A DNA stretch of 64,000 nucleotides from Gemmatimonadota bacterium (GCA_022340865.1 JAJDNC010000103.1:145544-209543), one strand, 5' to 3'; counted from the first letter of the stretch, positions 43,674 to 53,194 are shown. The notes: generated by a model not told the origin, from the sequence alone. Numbers and translations are program-made.

Positions 43674-43780
43674 GCATGTAGCGCCTGGAAGGGGGCGGTG
43701 GCAACCGCTCCGGGAGGCACCACAGCGTGCCGTGGCGCGCGACCACCGTCCGGGGGAACCCACGCGAGCCTCGGGCCGTC

Positions 43781-43813
43781 TATATTGGCAAGTGACGCGC
43801 GACGCGCGTGCCC
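43781..43813 (+). promoter_or_regulatory. -10 box and GACGCGCGAC motif before the secreted-protein gene
   Basis: TATATT (43781-43786) is a good -10 box without a clear -35. It is followed at 43794-43813 by a 20-bp sequence that matches 26512-26531 in the pnp leader at 19 of 20 positions. The site precedes the gene at 43842. Confidence 0.4.
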
Positions 43814-43841
43814 GTTGACCTCACAGACTCCGGAGAGCCAG

Positions 43842-44456
43842 GTGCGTCGCTTCCTCGTTGTGCTCTTCACGGCTGCCGCGCTCGTCCCGGGTCCGGCGGG
43901 GGCCCAGCTCTCTTGGGACGTGCCGTCCCTGGTGGAGCCCTATGCGCCCCAGGGGATGAGCGTCTTCCTCGTCAAGCCGGACCCCAGCGACGATCTGGGC
44001 GGGCTCGTGCACTGGAGACACGACTCGGCGTCCCTGGGCCTCGGATATCGGGTGGGGCTGGGACGCGACGCGTCGGGTGACCTGGCGGCGCTGGCCGGTG
44101 TGGACGTCTCGGGCATCCTCGCGCACACCGTGGAGGGCGCCGACGTTCCCGTGCTCTGGTGGACGGGCCTCGGCGCCGGCTTGGGCAACAACTTCATGGT
44201 CTCCGTACCCCTGGGGCTGGTGGCCGGATGGCACGGCATAGGCGACGGCAACGTGTTCGCCCCCTATGTCGGCGGGCACGTGACCCTGGATCTCTCCACG
44301 CAGCAGGGCGAGGTGGTGAACCTGGACGGCTCGTTCGACCTGGGGGTGGACCTCACCCTCGTGTCGGGCTTCGTGGTTCGCGTGGGCGCCTCCGTGGGGG
44401 GACGGGATGCCCTGGCCGTGGGCTTCCGCCTTCCCGGCGCCCATGGGGGCCGGTAG
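43842..44456 (+). CDS. Secreted protein of unknown function, probable beta-barrel-like
   Basis: A 204-residue protein with an N-terminal signal peptide (RRFLVVLFTAAALVPGPAGA, cleaved before QLSWD). The mature part alternates hydrophobic and polar residues with many Gly and Asp (SLGLGYRVGLGRD, HVTLDLSTQQGEVVNLDGSFDLGVDLTLVSGFVVRVGASVGGRD), as in small outer-membrane beta-barrels. It ends in LPGAHGGR rather than a terminal Phe, so outer-membrane insertion is not certain. The GTG start is preceded by GGAGAG. It converges with the methyltransferase gene, 7 bp apart. I recognise no family. Confidence 0.75.
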   Translation: MRRFLVVLFTAAALVPGPAGAQLSWDVPSLVEPYAPQGMSVFLVKPDPSDDLGGLVHWRHDSASLGLGYRVGLGRDASGDLAALAGVDVSGILAHTVEGADVPVLWWTGLGAGLGNNFMVSVPLGLVAGWHGIGDGNVFAPYVGGHVTLDLSTQQGEVVNLDGSFDLGVDLTLVSGFVVRVGASVGGRDALAVGFRLPGAHGGR

Positions 44457-44463
44457 GGGACCC

Positions 44464-45657
44464 TCACGTCACCCGGCACACCAGGCACTTGAGGTACTCG
44501 GATTCGGGGCAGGCGGTGGCCACGGGATGGTCCGGAGCCTGCCCGCCGCGCTCGAGGATCTGGACGCGACGGCCCGCCGCGACCGCGGCGGCCGCCACGG
44601 CACGGGTGAAGCCCTCCGCCGGCACCCGGCCGGAGCAGGAGCAGGTGACCAGGATGCCGTCGGCCTCGAGACAGCGCAGCGCCAGAGCGTTGAGGCGCTC
44701 GTAGGCGCGGATGGCCTGACGCACGCCGCGACGCGTCCGCGCGAAGCGGGGCGGATCCAGCACGATCATCCCGTACCGGCGACCCGCGGCGCCTTCGGCC
44801 TCCAGCCAACCGAAGGCGTCGGCGCGCACGAAGTCCATTCGTCCGGCGACCCCGTTCCTGTCCGCGTTGCGGCCGGCCAGCGCGAGGGCCGGCCGGGACG
44901 TGTCCACGCCGACGACCCGCTCCGCTCCCGCCGCGGCGAGGGCCACGCCGAAGCCGCCTGTGTAGCAGCAGACATCGGCGACCGTGCGTCCGCGCGCATA
45001 GGCCGCGGCGCGTGCGCGGTTCTCGCGTTGGTCCAGGTAGAAGCCGGTCTTCTGCCCGGTCCTCAGGTCCACCTCGAATACCAAGGCGCCCTCGCGCACG
45101 GTGACGGGCTCCTCCGGGAGGGTGCCCCGCAGGACACCGTCCCTCAGCTCGAGGCCCTCCTCCTGCAGGACGCCCTTCTCCGTGCGCAGCACGACGCCGG
45201 CGCAAGGCACCGCGGCGCACGCCGCGTCCACGAGGGCGTCACGGCGCCGCGCCAGGGCCAGGCTCGTGAGCTGAACCGAAAGCCACGGTCCGTAACGATC
45301 CACCGTGAAGCCGCTGAGCCCGTCGCCTTCCGAGAACACCAGGCGGCAGGCACCGTCGGCGTCGTCGAGGCCCAGGCTGTCCGTGCGTAGCCGCACCGCA
45401 TCCGCAATGCGGCGGGCGAAAAAGGCGTCGTCCAGCGCGACGGGCTCCCAGGCGTAGAGACGCACGCGGATCTGACTGAGGGCGTTGTAGAGCCCCCTGG
45501 CCACGAAGGATCCGTCCGCGCCCACGACGTCCACCTCGTCGCCGTCCTCCGGGTCTCCGGTCACCGAGGCGACGGCACCGGAGAAGAGCCAGGGATGGCC
45601 GCCGCGCACCGGCCCGTCGCGCCCCGGTGCGAGGAGCACACGGGCCAGGTCGCTCAC
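44464..45657 (-). CDS. RlmI-like class I SAM-dependent rRNA methyltransferase
   Basis: A 397-residue methyltransferase of the RlmI/YccW group that modifies a cytosine of 23S rRNA. The N-terminal PUA-like domain shows GGHPWLFSGAV, the middle domain follows, and the Rossmann core carries the SAM motif VADVCCYTGGFGVALAAAGAERVVGVDTS and the catalytic-loop motif IVLDPPRFARTR. A Cys lies near the end in VTCSCSGRV. The GTG start lies 7 bp after the upstream lipoprotein gene, so they share a transcript. The exact target base is inferred from the family. Confidence 0.88.
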   Translation of the reverse strand: MSDLARVLLAPGRDGPVRGGHPWLFSGAVASVTGDPEDGDEVDVVGADGSFVARGLYNALSQIRVRLYAWEPVALDDAFFARRIADAVRLRTDSLGLDDADGACRLVFSEGDGLSGFTVDRYGPWLSVQLTSLALARRRDALVDAACAAVPCAGVVLRTEKGVLQEEGLELRDGVLRGTLPEEPVTVREGALVFEVDLRTGQKTGFYLDQRENRARAAAYARGRTVADVCCYTGGFGVALAAAGAERVVGVDTSRPALALAGRNADRNGVAGRMDFVRADAFGWLEAEGAAGRRYGMIVLDPPRFARTRRGVRQAIRAYERLNALALRCLEADGILVTCSCSGRVPAEGFTRAVAAAAVAAGRRVQILERGGQAPDHPVATACPESEYLKCLVCRVT

Positions 45658-45664
45658 GGTGACC

Positions 45665-46033
45665 TCAGTGCACCTTAGGACGGTTCTGCGTGTCTTCTTC
45701 CAGACGCTGCTCGACCTCGTCCCAGACGTCCTTCATGAAGGCCACGTCGCGTCCGTGGACGTCGGCGAAGGCCAGCATGTCCTTCTGCGTGACGCCGGCC
45801 TGCCGCAGGATGGCGGCCCGTGCCGAGTCCAGGCCTGCGCTGTCCACCGCCGCCGCCGCCTCCCGCAGCTTCACGTAGGTGGTGACGAACTTGTCCTTGC
45901 TGATGGTGGTGCTCGCGGGGGTGGACCCCCCTCCGCCGCACCCCCACAGCACCGCGGCGAGAGCCAGCAGGAGCCATGACCCACGCAAGGTGCGTCCGTG
46001 GGCGAGGGGCTTCTCGTGTGGTGTCCGGGGCAT
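45665..46033 (-). CDS. Small lipoprotein, DUF4296-like
   Basis: A 122-residue protein with a type II signal peptide: a charged N-terminus, a hydrophobic core WLLLALAAVLWGC and the lipidated Cys32. The mature part is helical (FVTTYVKLREAAAAVDSAGLDSARAAILRQAGVTQKDMLAFADVHGRDVAFMKDVWDEVEQRLEED). It resembles small DUF4296-type lipoproteins in its VTxKDM-FxDxHxxD-FM-W spacing. The function is unknown. The ATG was chosen because it gives the complete signal peptide. Confidence 0.75.
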   Translation of the reverse strand: MPRTPHEKPLAHGRTLRGSWLLLALAAVLWGCGGGGSTPASTTISKDKFVTTYVKLREAAAAVDSAGLDSARAAILRQAGVTQKDMLAFADVHGRDVAFMKDVWDEVEQRLEEDTQNRPKVH

Positions 46034-46384
46034 GGCGTTCGTTGGGCTCGCGGGGCGCGGGGCTCGGAGTGCGGGCGTCGGTGCCGCGGCGGGGAGCCTG
46101 TCTCGGCTTCCGCCCACGGGTTCCCGTACGCCCGTGGTATCCCGCAAGGGGTCGATGGGATCCAGGACTCGGAAGATGTCCGAGCCGTCGCGCCTGCTCA
46201 ACGTCTGCAGGGCCGACACCACCGCCGGGTCGAATTGCGTGGGGAGGGTGAGGAGCCCGACGGGACCTGACCGGTTCGGGCACGTTCCTGGAATCCCTCT
46301 GCGAATCAGGGGGTACACGACCGAAGTACCTGGCGCGAAGCCGAAATGGCGAGCTTTCCTGACCGCAACGGGACGAGAACGCCC
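46034..46384. other. Divergent intergenic region before the M48 protease gene
   Basis: 351 bp without a convincing gene, between the minus-strand lipoprotein and the plus-strand protease. A 7-bp inverted repeat (CCACGGG at 46114-46120 with CCCGTGG at 46131-46137) is the only clear structure. I could not place a promoter with both boxes. Open frames here have no recognisable content. Confidence 0.5.
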
Positions 46385-47830
46385 ATGATCCTCCGCCGAT
46401 CCCTCTCCACGTCCGCAGCAGCCCTCCTCGCCACGTACCTGGGGGGCTGTGCCCTGAATCCCGCCACAGGACGGCGAGAGCTGTCCCTGGTGGGCCAGGA
46501 CCAGGAGATCCAGATGGGGCGGGACGCCGCCCAGGACGTGGCCACCTCCATCGGCGTGCTGGATGCGCCTGCGCTCACGGCGTACGTCACCGAGGTGGGC
46601 AAGCGCCTCGCGGCCACCTCCGAGCGGCCGAACCTCCCCTGGTCCTTCCAGGTGGTGGACGATCCGGCTGTGAACGCCTTCGCCCTGCCCGGCGGCTTCA
46701 TCTACGTGACCCGCGGGATCCTGGCGGACCTCGAGTCCGAGGCCGAGCTGGCGGGGGTCCTCGGCCACGAGATCGGCCACGTCACGGCGCGCCACTCGGT
46801 GAGCCAGATCAGCCGGCAGCGGCTGCAGCAGATCGGCCTCGGCGTGGGCATGGTGCTGTCCACCGACGTGCGCAAGTACGGCGACGTGGTCCAGGCCGGC
46901 CTGGGGGTGCTCAACCTGAAGTACTCCCGGGGCGACGAGACCCAGGCGGACGAGCTGGGCGTTCGCTACATGACCCGGGCGGGGTACGACGCGGACGCGA
47001 TGGTGGGCGTCTTCCAGATGCTCGAGGCCCTGCCGTCCGGCGGGGGCAGGGTGCCGGAGTGGCAGCTCACGCACCCCTATCCGGAGAACCGGGAGGCACA
47101 CATCCGGCAGGTCATCGCCGCCGACGCCCCCGGGGCCACCGGGCACCGCGACGGGCATGACGCCTACCTGGATCACCTGAGCGGCCTCGTGTACGGGGTG
47201 AACCCCCGTGAGGGGTACTTCCAGGGCTCCCGGTACTACCACCCGGACCTCGCCTTCCAGGTACGGTTCCCCGACGGATGGAAGGGACAGAACTCGCCTG
47301 CGGCGGTGACGGCCGTGAGCCCGAGCCAGGAAGCCGCCGTGATCCTCGAGCCTCTCGACACCGTGTCGAACCCAGAGGCGGCGTTGAGCGCCTTCGTCGC
47401 CGGGGACGGCATCGAGGGAGGCGTCGTGCACCGGAGCGACGCCGACGGCATTCCGAGGGCCCGTGCGCTCTTCTCGGCGAGCACGTCCAACGGCGAGGTG
47501 CGCGGGGAGGTGTCGTTCCTGCGGTATCGGGGGACCGTGTACCGCCTCATGGGGCTCGCTTCGGCGGACAAGTGGGCGTCCTGGGCGGACGCGGTGTCGC
47601 GCACGCTGAGCTCCTTCGCGCCCGTCACCGACCGCGCCGTCCTCGACGTGCAGCCCTTGCGTATCGAGGTGGTGACGGTGCCTGGCCAGATGACGCTCGC
47701 CGCCTTCCAGCAGCGCTATCCATCGGCGATCCCGCTGGACGAGCTCGCCCGCATCAACCGCCTGGCCCCGAACGCGACGGTGACCGCGGGAACGCGCCTG
47801 AAGCGCGTGGTGGGCAAGGCACTTCCGTGA
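46385..47830 (+). CDS. M48-family metalloprotease lipoprotein with C-terminal LysM-like domain
   Basis: A 481-residue envelope protease resembling BepA/LoiP-type quality-control proteases. A lipoprotein signal peptide ends at LGGC. The zinc motif HEIGH is at residues 128-132 in LAGVLGHEIGHVTARHSVSQ, with the third ligand in the GDETQADELGVRYMTRAGYD block. The C-terminal 45 residues (MTLAAFQQRYPSAIPLDELARINRL and following) look like a divergent LysM, suggesting contact with peptidoglycan. The ATG at 46385 is chosen for the signal peptide. Confidence 0.9.
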   Translation: MILRRSLSTSAAALLATYLGGCALNPATGRRELSLVGQDQEIQMGRDAAQDVATSIGVLDAPALTAYVTEVGKRLAATSERPNLPWSFQVVDDPAVNAFALPGGFIYVTRGILADLESEAELAGVLGHEIGHVTARHSVSQISRQRLQQIGLGVGMVLSTDVRKYGDVVQAGLGVLNLKYSRGDETQADELGVRYMTRAGYDADAMVGVFQMLEALPSGGGRVPEWQLTHPYPENREAHIRQVIAADAPGATGHRDGHDAYLDHLSGLVYGVNPREGYFQGSRYYHPDLAFQVRFPDGWKGQNSPAAVTAVSPSQEAAVILEPLDTVSNPEAALSAFVAGDGIEGGVVHRSDADGIPRARALFSASTSNGEVRGEVSFLRYRGTVYRLMGLASADKWASWADAVSRTLSSFAPVTDRAVLDVQPLRIEVVTVPGQMTLAAFQQRYPSAIPLDELARINRLAPNATVTAGTRLKRVVGKALP

Positions 47831-47931
47831 GCTCCGGTTGGCCCGGATCTTGAACTTTTCCGGCCCGGTTGTGCACGCTCCTGTCATGCCGGCAGGGACA
47901 TGTGACCGTCGAACCCGAACGTCCGAAGACC

Positions 47932-50559
47932 ATGCTCAGTGCCGATAGACTGACCGTGAAGGCCGGCGAGGCGATCCAGGCCGCCGCCGCCGAGGGCCGC
48001 CGCAGGGGAAACGCGGAGGTGCACGGCGTGCACCTTCTCGATGCGCTCCTCTCTCAGGAGGAGGGGATCGTCACACCGGTGCTCCAGAAGCTGGAGATCA
48101 ACCCGGCGCTGGTGCAGAGCCGGGCCCGGGAGGCGCTGGACCGGATGGCCCGTGTGGAAGGCGGAGCGGAGCCCAACCTGGCGCGGGACCTGCGCAAGGC
48201 GCTGGACTCGGCCGAGGCGGTGTCCCGGGAGCTGGGGGACGATTACGTGTCCACCGAGCACCTCCTCCTGGGTCTCACCGGCGAGAAGGACGACGCCGGC
48301 CGCATCCTCCGGGATGCCGGCGCCACCCTCTCCGAGGTGCGGGCCGCTCTCGAGGCGGTGCGCGGATCGCATCGCGTCACCGACGACACCCCGGAGGACA
48401 GCTTCCGGGCCCTGGCGCGGTTCAGCCGCGACCTCACCGAGATGGCCCGGGGCGGCAAGCTCGATCCCGTCATCGGCCGGGACGAGGAGATCCGGCGGGT
48501 GGTGAAGGTCCTCGCCCGGCGCACCAAGAACAACCCGGTGCTCATCGGCGAGCCCGGCGTGGGGAAGACGGCCATCGTCGAGGGCCTGGCGCAGCGCATG
48601 GTCGCGGGGGACGTGCCCACGTCGCTGGCCAACAAGAAGCTTCTCCAGCTCGACATCTCCGCGATGCTCGCCGGTGCCAAGTACCGGGGCGAGTTCGAGG
48701 AGCGCATGAAGGCCGTGCTCAAGGAGATCACCGAGGCCGAAGGGCGCTATGTGATCTTCATCGACGAGATGCACACCATCGTGGGCGCGGGGGCCGCCGA
48801 GGGCGCCGTGGACGCGGGCAACATGCTGAAGCCGGCCCTGGCGCGTGGCGAGTTGCGCGTGGTGGGCGCCACCACGCTGGACGAGTACCGGAAGCACATC
48901 GAGAAGGACCCCGCGCTGGAGCGCCGCTTCCAGCCCGTGTTCGTGGCACCGCCGTCCGTGGAGGACGCGGTGGCGATCCTGCGTGGCCTCAAGGAGCGGT
49001 ACGAGGTGCACCACGGCGTGCGCATCACCGACGAGGCGGTCATCGCTGCTGTCAAGCTCTCCGACCGCTACATCGGCGGTCGCTTCCTTCCCGACAAGGC
49101 CATCGACCTCATCGACGAGGCGGCGAGCAGGCTGCGCATCGAGATCGACTCTCTGCCCCAGGAGATCGACGTCCTGGAGCGCCGCATCACCCAGCTCGAG
49201 ATCGAGCGGCAGGCGCTGCAGAAGGAGACCGAGCGCTCGGCGGTGGAGCACCGCGAGGAGATCGAGTCCGAGCTGGCCGAGCTGCGGGAGAAGAGCCAGG
49301 GCATGAAGGCCCGCTGGCAGGCGGAGAAGGACGTCATCGGGCGCATCCAGGAGCTGCGCACGAAGGTCGACGAGCTGCGCGTCGAGGCGGAGCGCGCCAC
49401 GCGCACCGGCAACCTGTCGCGGGCGGCGGAGATCAACTACGGGGAGGTGCCCGCCGCAGAGAAGGAGATCAAGGTGCTGGCGGAGCGCCTCGCCGAGCTG
49501 CAGAAGAACCAGAAGTTCCTGAAGGAGGAGGTGGAGGCCGAGGACATCGCCGAGGTGGTGGCAGAGTGGACCGGCATCCCCGTGAACCGCCTCATGGCGT
49601 CGGAGCGCAAGCGCCTCACCCAGCTCGAGGACCATCTCGGTGAGAGGGTGATCGGCCAGGCCGAGGCGGTGGAGGCCGTCTCCAACGCCGTGCGCCGCGC
49701 CAGGGCGGGGCTCCAGGACCCCAACCGCCCGGTGGGCTCGTTCATCTTTCTGGGACCCACGGGCGTGGGGAAGACCGAGACCGCCCGGGCGCTGGCCGCC
49801 TTCCTCTTCGACGACGAGCGCGCCATGGTGCGCATCGACATGTCCGAGTACATGGAGAAGCACGCCGTGGCCCGCCTCATCGGAGCGCCTCCGGGCTACG
49901 TCGGCTACGAGGAGGGTGGACAGCTCACGGAGGCGGTGCGCCGCCGCCCCCACGCCGTGGTGCTCTTCGATGAGATCGAGAAGGCGCACCCGGACGTCTT
50001 CAACGTCCTCCTGCAGATCCTCGACGACGGGCGTCTCACGGACTCGCAGGGACGCACCGTCGACTTCCGCAACGTCGTCATCATCATGACGTCGAACATC
50101 GGCAGCCAGGAGATCCTCGAGGCCGCCGGCAGCGGCGACTGGGAGGCGATGGAGGAGCAGGTCCGGGGAATGCTGCGCATGGCGTTCCGCCCGGAGTTCC
50201 TCAACCGCGTGGACGACATCGTCGTCTTCCGACCGCTGGGGGAGGAGGAGCTGCGCCGCATCGTCGAGCTGCAGCTCGCGCGGGTGGCCAGGCTGGCGGA
50301 GGATCTGGGGGTGTCGCTGGACGTGACGGACGAGGCGAAGGCGCTCATCACCCGGGAGGGCTTCGACCCCGCCTTCGGAGCGCGTCCCCTCAAGCGGGCC
50401 ATCCAGCGCTTCGTGCAGGATCCGCTGGCGCTGTATCTGCTGGACGAGGAGGTCGCCGCCGGGACGCGCATCGTGGTGCGCCCCGACGCGAGCGGGGCGC
50501 GCCTCGCCTTCGAGGCGGTGCCGCCCGTGACGGCGCAGGTCCCCGACTCGGTGGGTTGA
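47932..50559 (+). CDS. clpB: ATP-dependent chaperone ClpB
   Basis: A hexameric disaggregase that works with DnaK. The 875-residue protein has the double-Clp N-domain (about 1-150), NBD1 with Walker A GEPGVGKT (Lys212), a long coiled-coil M domain (about 405-530, with [35 protein letters not shown]), and NBD2 with GPTGVGKTE (Lys614) and the [31 protein letters not shown] block. The ATG at 47932 fits the family start; a GTG at 47902 with a modest ribosome-binding site is an alternative. A CTTGAA at 47849-47854 hints at heat-shock control, but no matching -10 is seen. Confidence 0.96.
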   Translation: MLSADRLTVKAGEAIQAAAAEGRRRGNAEVHGVHLLDALLSQEEGIVTPVLQKLEINPALVQSRAREALDRMARVEGGAEPNLARDLRKALDSAEAVSRELGDDYVSTEHLLLGLTGEKDDAGRILRDAGATLSEVRAALEAVRGSHRVTDDTPEDSFRALARFSRDLTEMARGGKLDPVIGRDEEIRRVVKVLARRTKNNPVLIGEPGVGKTAIVEGLAQRMVAGDVPTSLANKKLLQLDISAMLAGAKYRGEFEERMKAVLKEITEAEGRYVIFIDEMHTIVGAGAAEGAVDAGNMLKPALARGELRVVGATTLDEYRKHIEKDPALERRFQPVFVAPPSVEDAVAILRGLKERYEVHHGVRITDEAVIAAVKLSDRYIGGRFLPDKAIDLIDEAASRLRIEIDSLPQEIDVLERRITQLEIERQALQKETERSAVEHREEIESELAELREKSQGMKARWQAEKDVIGRIQELRTKVDELRVEAERATRTGNLSRAAEINYGEVPAAEKEIKVLAERLAELQKNQKFLKEEVEAEDIAEVVAEWTGIPVNRLMASERKRLTQLEDHLGERVIGQAEAVEAVSNAVRRARAGLQDPNRPVGSFIFLGPTGVGKTETARALAAFLFDDERAMVRIDMSEYMEKHAVARLIGAPPGYVGYEEGGQLTEAVRRRPHAVVLFDEIEKAHPDVFNVLLQILDDGRLTDSQGRTVDFRNVVIIMTSNIGSQEILEAAGSGDWEAMEEQVRGMLRMAFRPEFLNRVDDIVVFRPLGEEELRRIVELQLARVARLAEDLGVSLDVTDEAKALITREGFDPAFGARPLKRAIQRFVQDPLALYLLDEEVAAGTRIVVRPDASGARLAFEAVPPVTAQVPDSVG

Positions 50560-50649
50560 AGTCCATCGGCTCGGGTGGGGTTCCTCCGGCTGGTCCTTTT
50601 GTCGAGATTCGGACCGGCGGATTCCGCCACCTGTGACCGAGGAGGGTAG

Positions 50650-51171
50650 ATGAGGGCTTTCCGGTACGTGGGAGGAGGCCGGTACGCTACGCTGGCGCTC
50701 CTTTTGGCGACGCTTCCGGTGGCGTGCACCCACGTGGCGCAGCGTCCCCCCACCGCCGGCGTGGTCGCACAGCTCACGCTGGATCGCTTCATGCAGGCGG
50801 TGAACAAGCGCGATCTGGTCACCATGGGGCAGACCTTCGGCACCGAGGACGGCCCCATCAGCGACACCGGGAGCACGTTCAAGTGCTTCTTCGCGAAGAT
50901 CGGCTCCTGGTTCGGCGGGACATCGTGCCGCAAGCAGTCGGAGGTGCAGGTACAGATGGCCGCCATCGCCGACATCCTCAAGCACGACGACTACAAGGTC
51001 GTGCGTGAGCAGCCGGTGGCGGGGCGCCTGAACGAGGCCACCCAGATCTTCGTGGACATCACGCTGCCGGACCACACGGTGCAGGACGTGCCCTTCACCC
51101 TGGTGCGGACGAAGGACGGTCAGTGGATGGTGGAATACGTCGACCTCAACAAGGTCATGGGTGGAGGGTGA
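50650..51171 (+). CDS. Probable lipoprotein with NTF2/DUF4878-like fold
   Basis: A 173-residue protein. The N-terminus has a hydrophobic signal ending in LPVAC, an imperfect lipobox. The mature part (FMQAVNKRDLVTMGQTFGTEDGPI, then ADILKHDDYKVVREQPV and FTLVRTKDGQWMVEYVDLNKVMGG) has the order of small NTF2-like, DUF4878-type lipoproteins. Cys79 and Cys92 (numbered from the ATG, approximate) could form a disulfide. A ribosome-binding site GAGGAGGG lies just before the ATG. The function is unknown. Confidence 0.7.
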   Translation: MRAFRYVGGGRYATLALLLATLPVACTHVAQRPPTAGVVAQLTLDRFMQAVNKRDLVTMGQTFGTEDGPISDTGSTFKCFFAKIGSWFGGTSCRKQSEVQVQMAAIADILKHDDYKVVREQPVAGRLNEATQIFVDITLPDHTVQDVPFTLVRTKDGQWMVEYVDLNKVMGGG

Positions 51172-51233
51172 GGACTGGAACGCCCGGGGCCGCAGGCGGT
51201 AGCCAGGTCCCGGCCGGGGACCGAAGCGCCGCG

Positions 51234-51644
51234 TCAGTCTCCGTGCTGGACGAGCTCGACGAGGATGCCCCCCGTGCTCCGGGGGTGCACGAACGCGACG
51301 AGGTGCCCGAGGGCGCCTGGGCGGGGAACCTCGTCGATGAGCTCTACGCCGATCTCGGCCAGGCGGACCAGGTCGGCACGCAGGTCCCCGGAGCGGTAGG
51401 CGACATGGTGGAGGCCGGGTCCCCGCCGCTCCAGGAAGCGCCCCACCGGGGTTTCGGGGCCCAGAGGCTCCAGGATCTCGAGGGAGCCACAGAACGCAAC
51501 GCGGACGCCTTGTGCCTCCAGGATCTCCGGCTCCGTACAACGATGTCCGGAGATGGTACCGAAGAGGCGGCAGGCGTCTTCGAGTGAAGGGACGGCGACG
51601 GCCACGTGATCGAGTGGGCGGCCGTCCGGGAAAAGGTCATTCAT
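51234..51644 (-). CDS. Methylmalonyl-CoA epimerase-like protein (glyoxalase/VOC fold)
   Basis: A 136-residue metalloenzyme of the VOC superfamily, most like methylmalonyl-CoA epimerase, which interconverts the (S) and (R) forms in propionyl-CoA metabolism. It shows LDHVAVAVPSLEDACRLF with His13 as first metal ligand, EILEPLGPETPVGRFLERRGPGLHHVAYR with the second His, and GILVELVQ with the final Glu. The ATG at 51644 fits the family start. No methylmalonyl-CoA mutase is in the window, so the physiological role is inferred. Confidence 0.85.
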   Translation of the reverse strand: MNDLFPDGRPLDHVAVAVPSLEDACRLFGTISGHRCTEPEILEAQGVRVAFCGSLEILEPLGPETPVGRFLERRGPGLHHVAYRSGDLRADLVRLAEIGVELIDEVPRPGALGHLVAFVHPRSTGGILVELVQHGD

Positions 51645-51724
51645 GGGTCCGGCGCTGGGATGGAGCGGGCCTGGGTGTCGCCGGATGGTAGGTGCGACAC
51701 ACGAAGTCGACAAGGAGAGCCGAG

Positions 51725-52060
51725 ATGGCGACGAGTGAGACGATCCTCGAAGTGAACGACGGCAACTTCGCCGCCGAGGTTGAGGCCGCCGAAGGCCTCA
51801 CCATGGTGGATTTCTGGGCGACGTGGTGCGGCCCGTGCCGCATGGTGGAGCCCATCGTGGAGGAGCTGGCCACGGAATATCACGATCAGGGACTGAAGGT
51901 GGGCAAGCTGGACGTGGACTCGAACCCCGGCACCGCGGCCCGCTACGGCGTCCGCTCCATCCCGACGATCCTGTTCTTCAAGGGCGGGGAGCTGGTGGAC
52001 CAGGTCATCGGCTTCGTGCCGCGCCCCCATCTGGAGGAGAGGGTACGCAGGTATCTCTGA
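51725..52060 (+). CDS. trxA: Thioredoxin
   Basis: A 111-residue cytoplasmic disulfide reductant. The active site WCGPC has Cys35 and Cys38 in MVDFWATWCGPCRMVEPIVEELA, and the cis-proline loop is RSIPTILFF. The ATG has GGAGAGC upstream. No signal peptide is present. It is followed by a strong hairpin (52102-52131). Confidence 0.96.
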   Translation: MATSETILEVNDGNFAAEVEAAEGLTMVDFWATWCGPCRMVEPIVEELATEYHDQGLKVGKLDVDSNPGTAARYGVRSIPTILFFKGGELVDQVIGFVPRPHLEERVRRYL

Positions 52061-52101
52061 CGGAAGCGCCAGGAAGCGCACAGCCGAGGCTCGGCGTCTC
52101 C

Positions 52102-52131
52102 GAGGCCGACGGGAGCGATCCCGCCGGCCTC
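52102..52131 (+). terminator. Probable thioredoxin-gene terminator hairpin
   Basis: GAGGCCGACGGGA (52102-52114) pairs with TCCCGCCGGCCTC (52119-52131) with one mismatch and loop GCGA. The bases that follow are CTGCGCTTT, a weak T-run. It lies between the trxA stop and the rsmI promoter. Confidence 0.5.
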
Positions 52132-52159
52132 CTGCGCTTTCGGGTCCGACGGGTATACT
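52132..52159 (+). promoter_or_regulatory. rsmI: rsmI promoter, predicted leaderless transcript
   Basis: CTGCGC (52132-52137) and a near-perfect -10 TATACT (52154-52159) are 16 bp apart. The rsmI ATG begins 9 bases after the -10 box and has no ribosome-binding site. Confidence 0.5.
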
Positions 52160-52168
52160 TCCACCACC

Positions 52169-53035
52169 ATGTCCACGCTCTACGTCGTCGCCACCCCCAT
52201 CGGGAACCTGGGAGACCTCAGCCCCCGGGCCGCTGAGACCCTGAAGTCGGCGGACCGCATCCTGGCCGAGGACACCCGGCGGACGCGTGTGCTGGCCGAG
52301 CACGTCGGCGCGCGATCGCCCATGGTGTCCCTGCATGCCCACAACGAGAGGGAGCGGGCCCGACGCGTGGTGGAATGGCTCGACGCCGGAGAGACCCTCG
52401 TGCTGGTCTCCGATGCCGGCACGCCCCTGGTATCCGATCCTGGAGGCAGGCTCGTGCACGTGGTGGTGGAGGCGGGACACGACGTGGTGCCCATTCCCGG
52501 ACCCTCGGCGGTTCTCGCGGCTCTGGTGGGCTCGGGGCTCTCCGGCGACCGCTTCGTCTTCCTGGGCTTTCCCGAGCGCAAGGGCAGGGGACGCGCCGAG
52601 CTCCTGGAGCGCGTGGCCCGCGCCGATGAGCCCGTGGTCCTCTTCGAGTCGCCCCAGCGCCTCGTGCGTCTCCTGGAGGAGCTGGCGGAGGTGTGCGGCG
52701 CGGGCCGCGGGGTCAGCGTGGCGCGGGAGCTCACGAAGCTGCACGAGGAGTTCGTGCGGGGGACCCTGGCGGAGGCCCTGGCCCACTATCGCGAGCATCC
52801 GCCCAGGGGAGAGGTGTCCCTGGTGGTGGCCCCCGCCGAGACCGGCTCCGCCGAGGCGGGCTCCGTGGAGGGGAGTGAATTGGAGGAAGCCGTGAGCCTC
52901 GCCCGCGAGCTCCTCGCCCAGGGCACCAAGCCCAGCGAGGCGGCCCGCGAGCTCACGCGCCGACTCCCACTCTCCCGCAACGCCGCGTACCGCATCGTGC
53001 ACGACGTCGCTGAACCCCGGAAGCAACGCCCCTGA
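52169..53035 (+). CDS. rsmI: 16S rRNA (cytidine(1402)-2'-O)-methyltransferase RsmI
   Basis: It methylates the 2'-O of C1402 at the decoding centre. The 288-residue protein begins STLYVVATPIGNLGDLSPRAAETLKSADRILAEDTRRTRVL, the family hallmark, with VSDAGTPLVSDPGGRLV, GPSAVLAALVGSGLSGDRFVFLGF and VLFESPQRLVRLL. A C-terminal HTH-like extension (SEAARELTRRLPLSRNAAYRIVHD) is common in RsmI. The ATG is fixed by the conserved start and by the adjacent -10 box. Confidence 0.95.
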   Translation: MSTLYVVATPIGNLGDLSPRAAETLKSADRILAEDTRRTRVLAEHVGARSPMVSLHAHNERERARRVVEWLDAGETLVLVSDAGTPLVSDPGGRLVHVVVEAGHDVVPIPGPSAVLAALVGSGLSGDRFVFLGFPERKGRGRAELLERVARADEPVVLFESPQRLVRLLEELAEVCGAGRGVSVARELTKLHEEFVRGTLAEALAHYREHPPRGEVSLVVAPAETGSAEAGSVEGSELEEAVSLARELLAQGTKPSEAARELTRRLPLSRNAAYRIVHDVAEPRKQRP

Positions 53036-53084
53036 TGAGCCCCCCGTCCCCGGCGGACGCCTTCAGCGACGTGGGATGCACTTC

Positions 53085-53145
53085 GAGTCAAGATATTCTG
53101 GCACAACAGGTTGCCTTTGTTCATCTGATTTTGTTTCTCGGCGAT
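53085..53145. other. AT-rich island between rsmI and the JAMM-DinG gene
   Basis: About 60 bp with roughly half A+T in a chromosome otherwise near 70% G+C. It contains AAGATATTC and TTTTGTTTC. It is too short for a gene. It could be a regulatory element, an old insertion scar or a small RNA start. Nothing more can be shown. Confidence 0.4.
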
Positions 53146-53174
53146 GCCGAACCGCGTCCCGCTCCCTGCAGGCG

Positions 53175-53194
53175 GGATCACCCGGCCGTGATCC
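53175..53194. repeat. Palindromic operator-like repeat upstream of JAMM-DinG
   Basis: GGATCAC (53175-53181) and GTGATCC (53188-53194) form a 7-bp inverted repeat around CCGGCC, about 65 bp upstream of the -10 box. It could bind a dimeric regulator or end the rsmI transcript. Confidence 0.4.

Noticed and set aside
46114..46137. 7-bp inverted repeat as a terminator
   Set aside because: It lies between divergent genes, where no transcript should end, and has no T-run.
47849..47854. CTTGAA as a heat-shock -35 before clpB
   Set aside because: No CCCCAT-like -10 at the right distance and no CIRCE repeat; too weak to list as a promoter.
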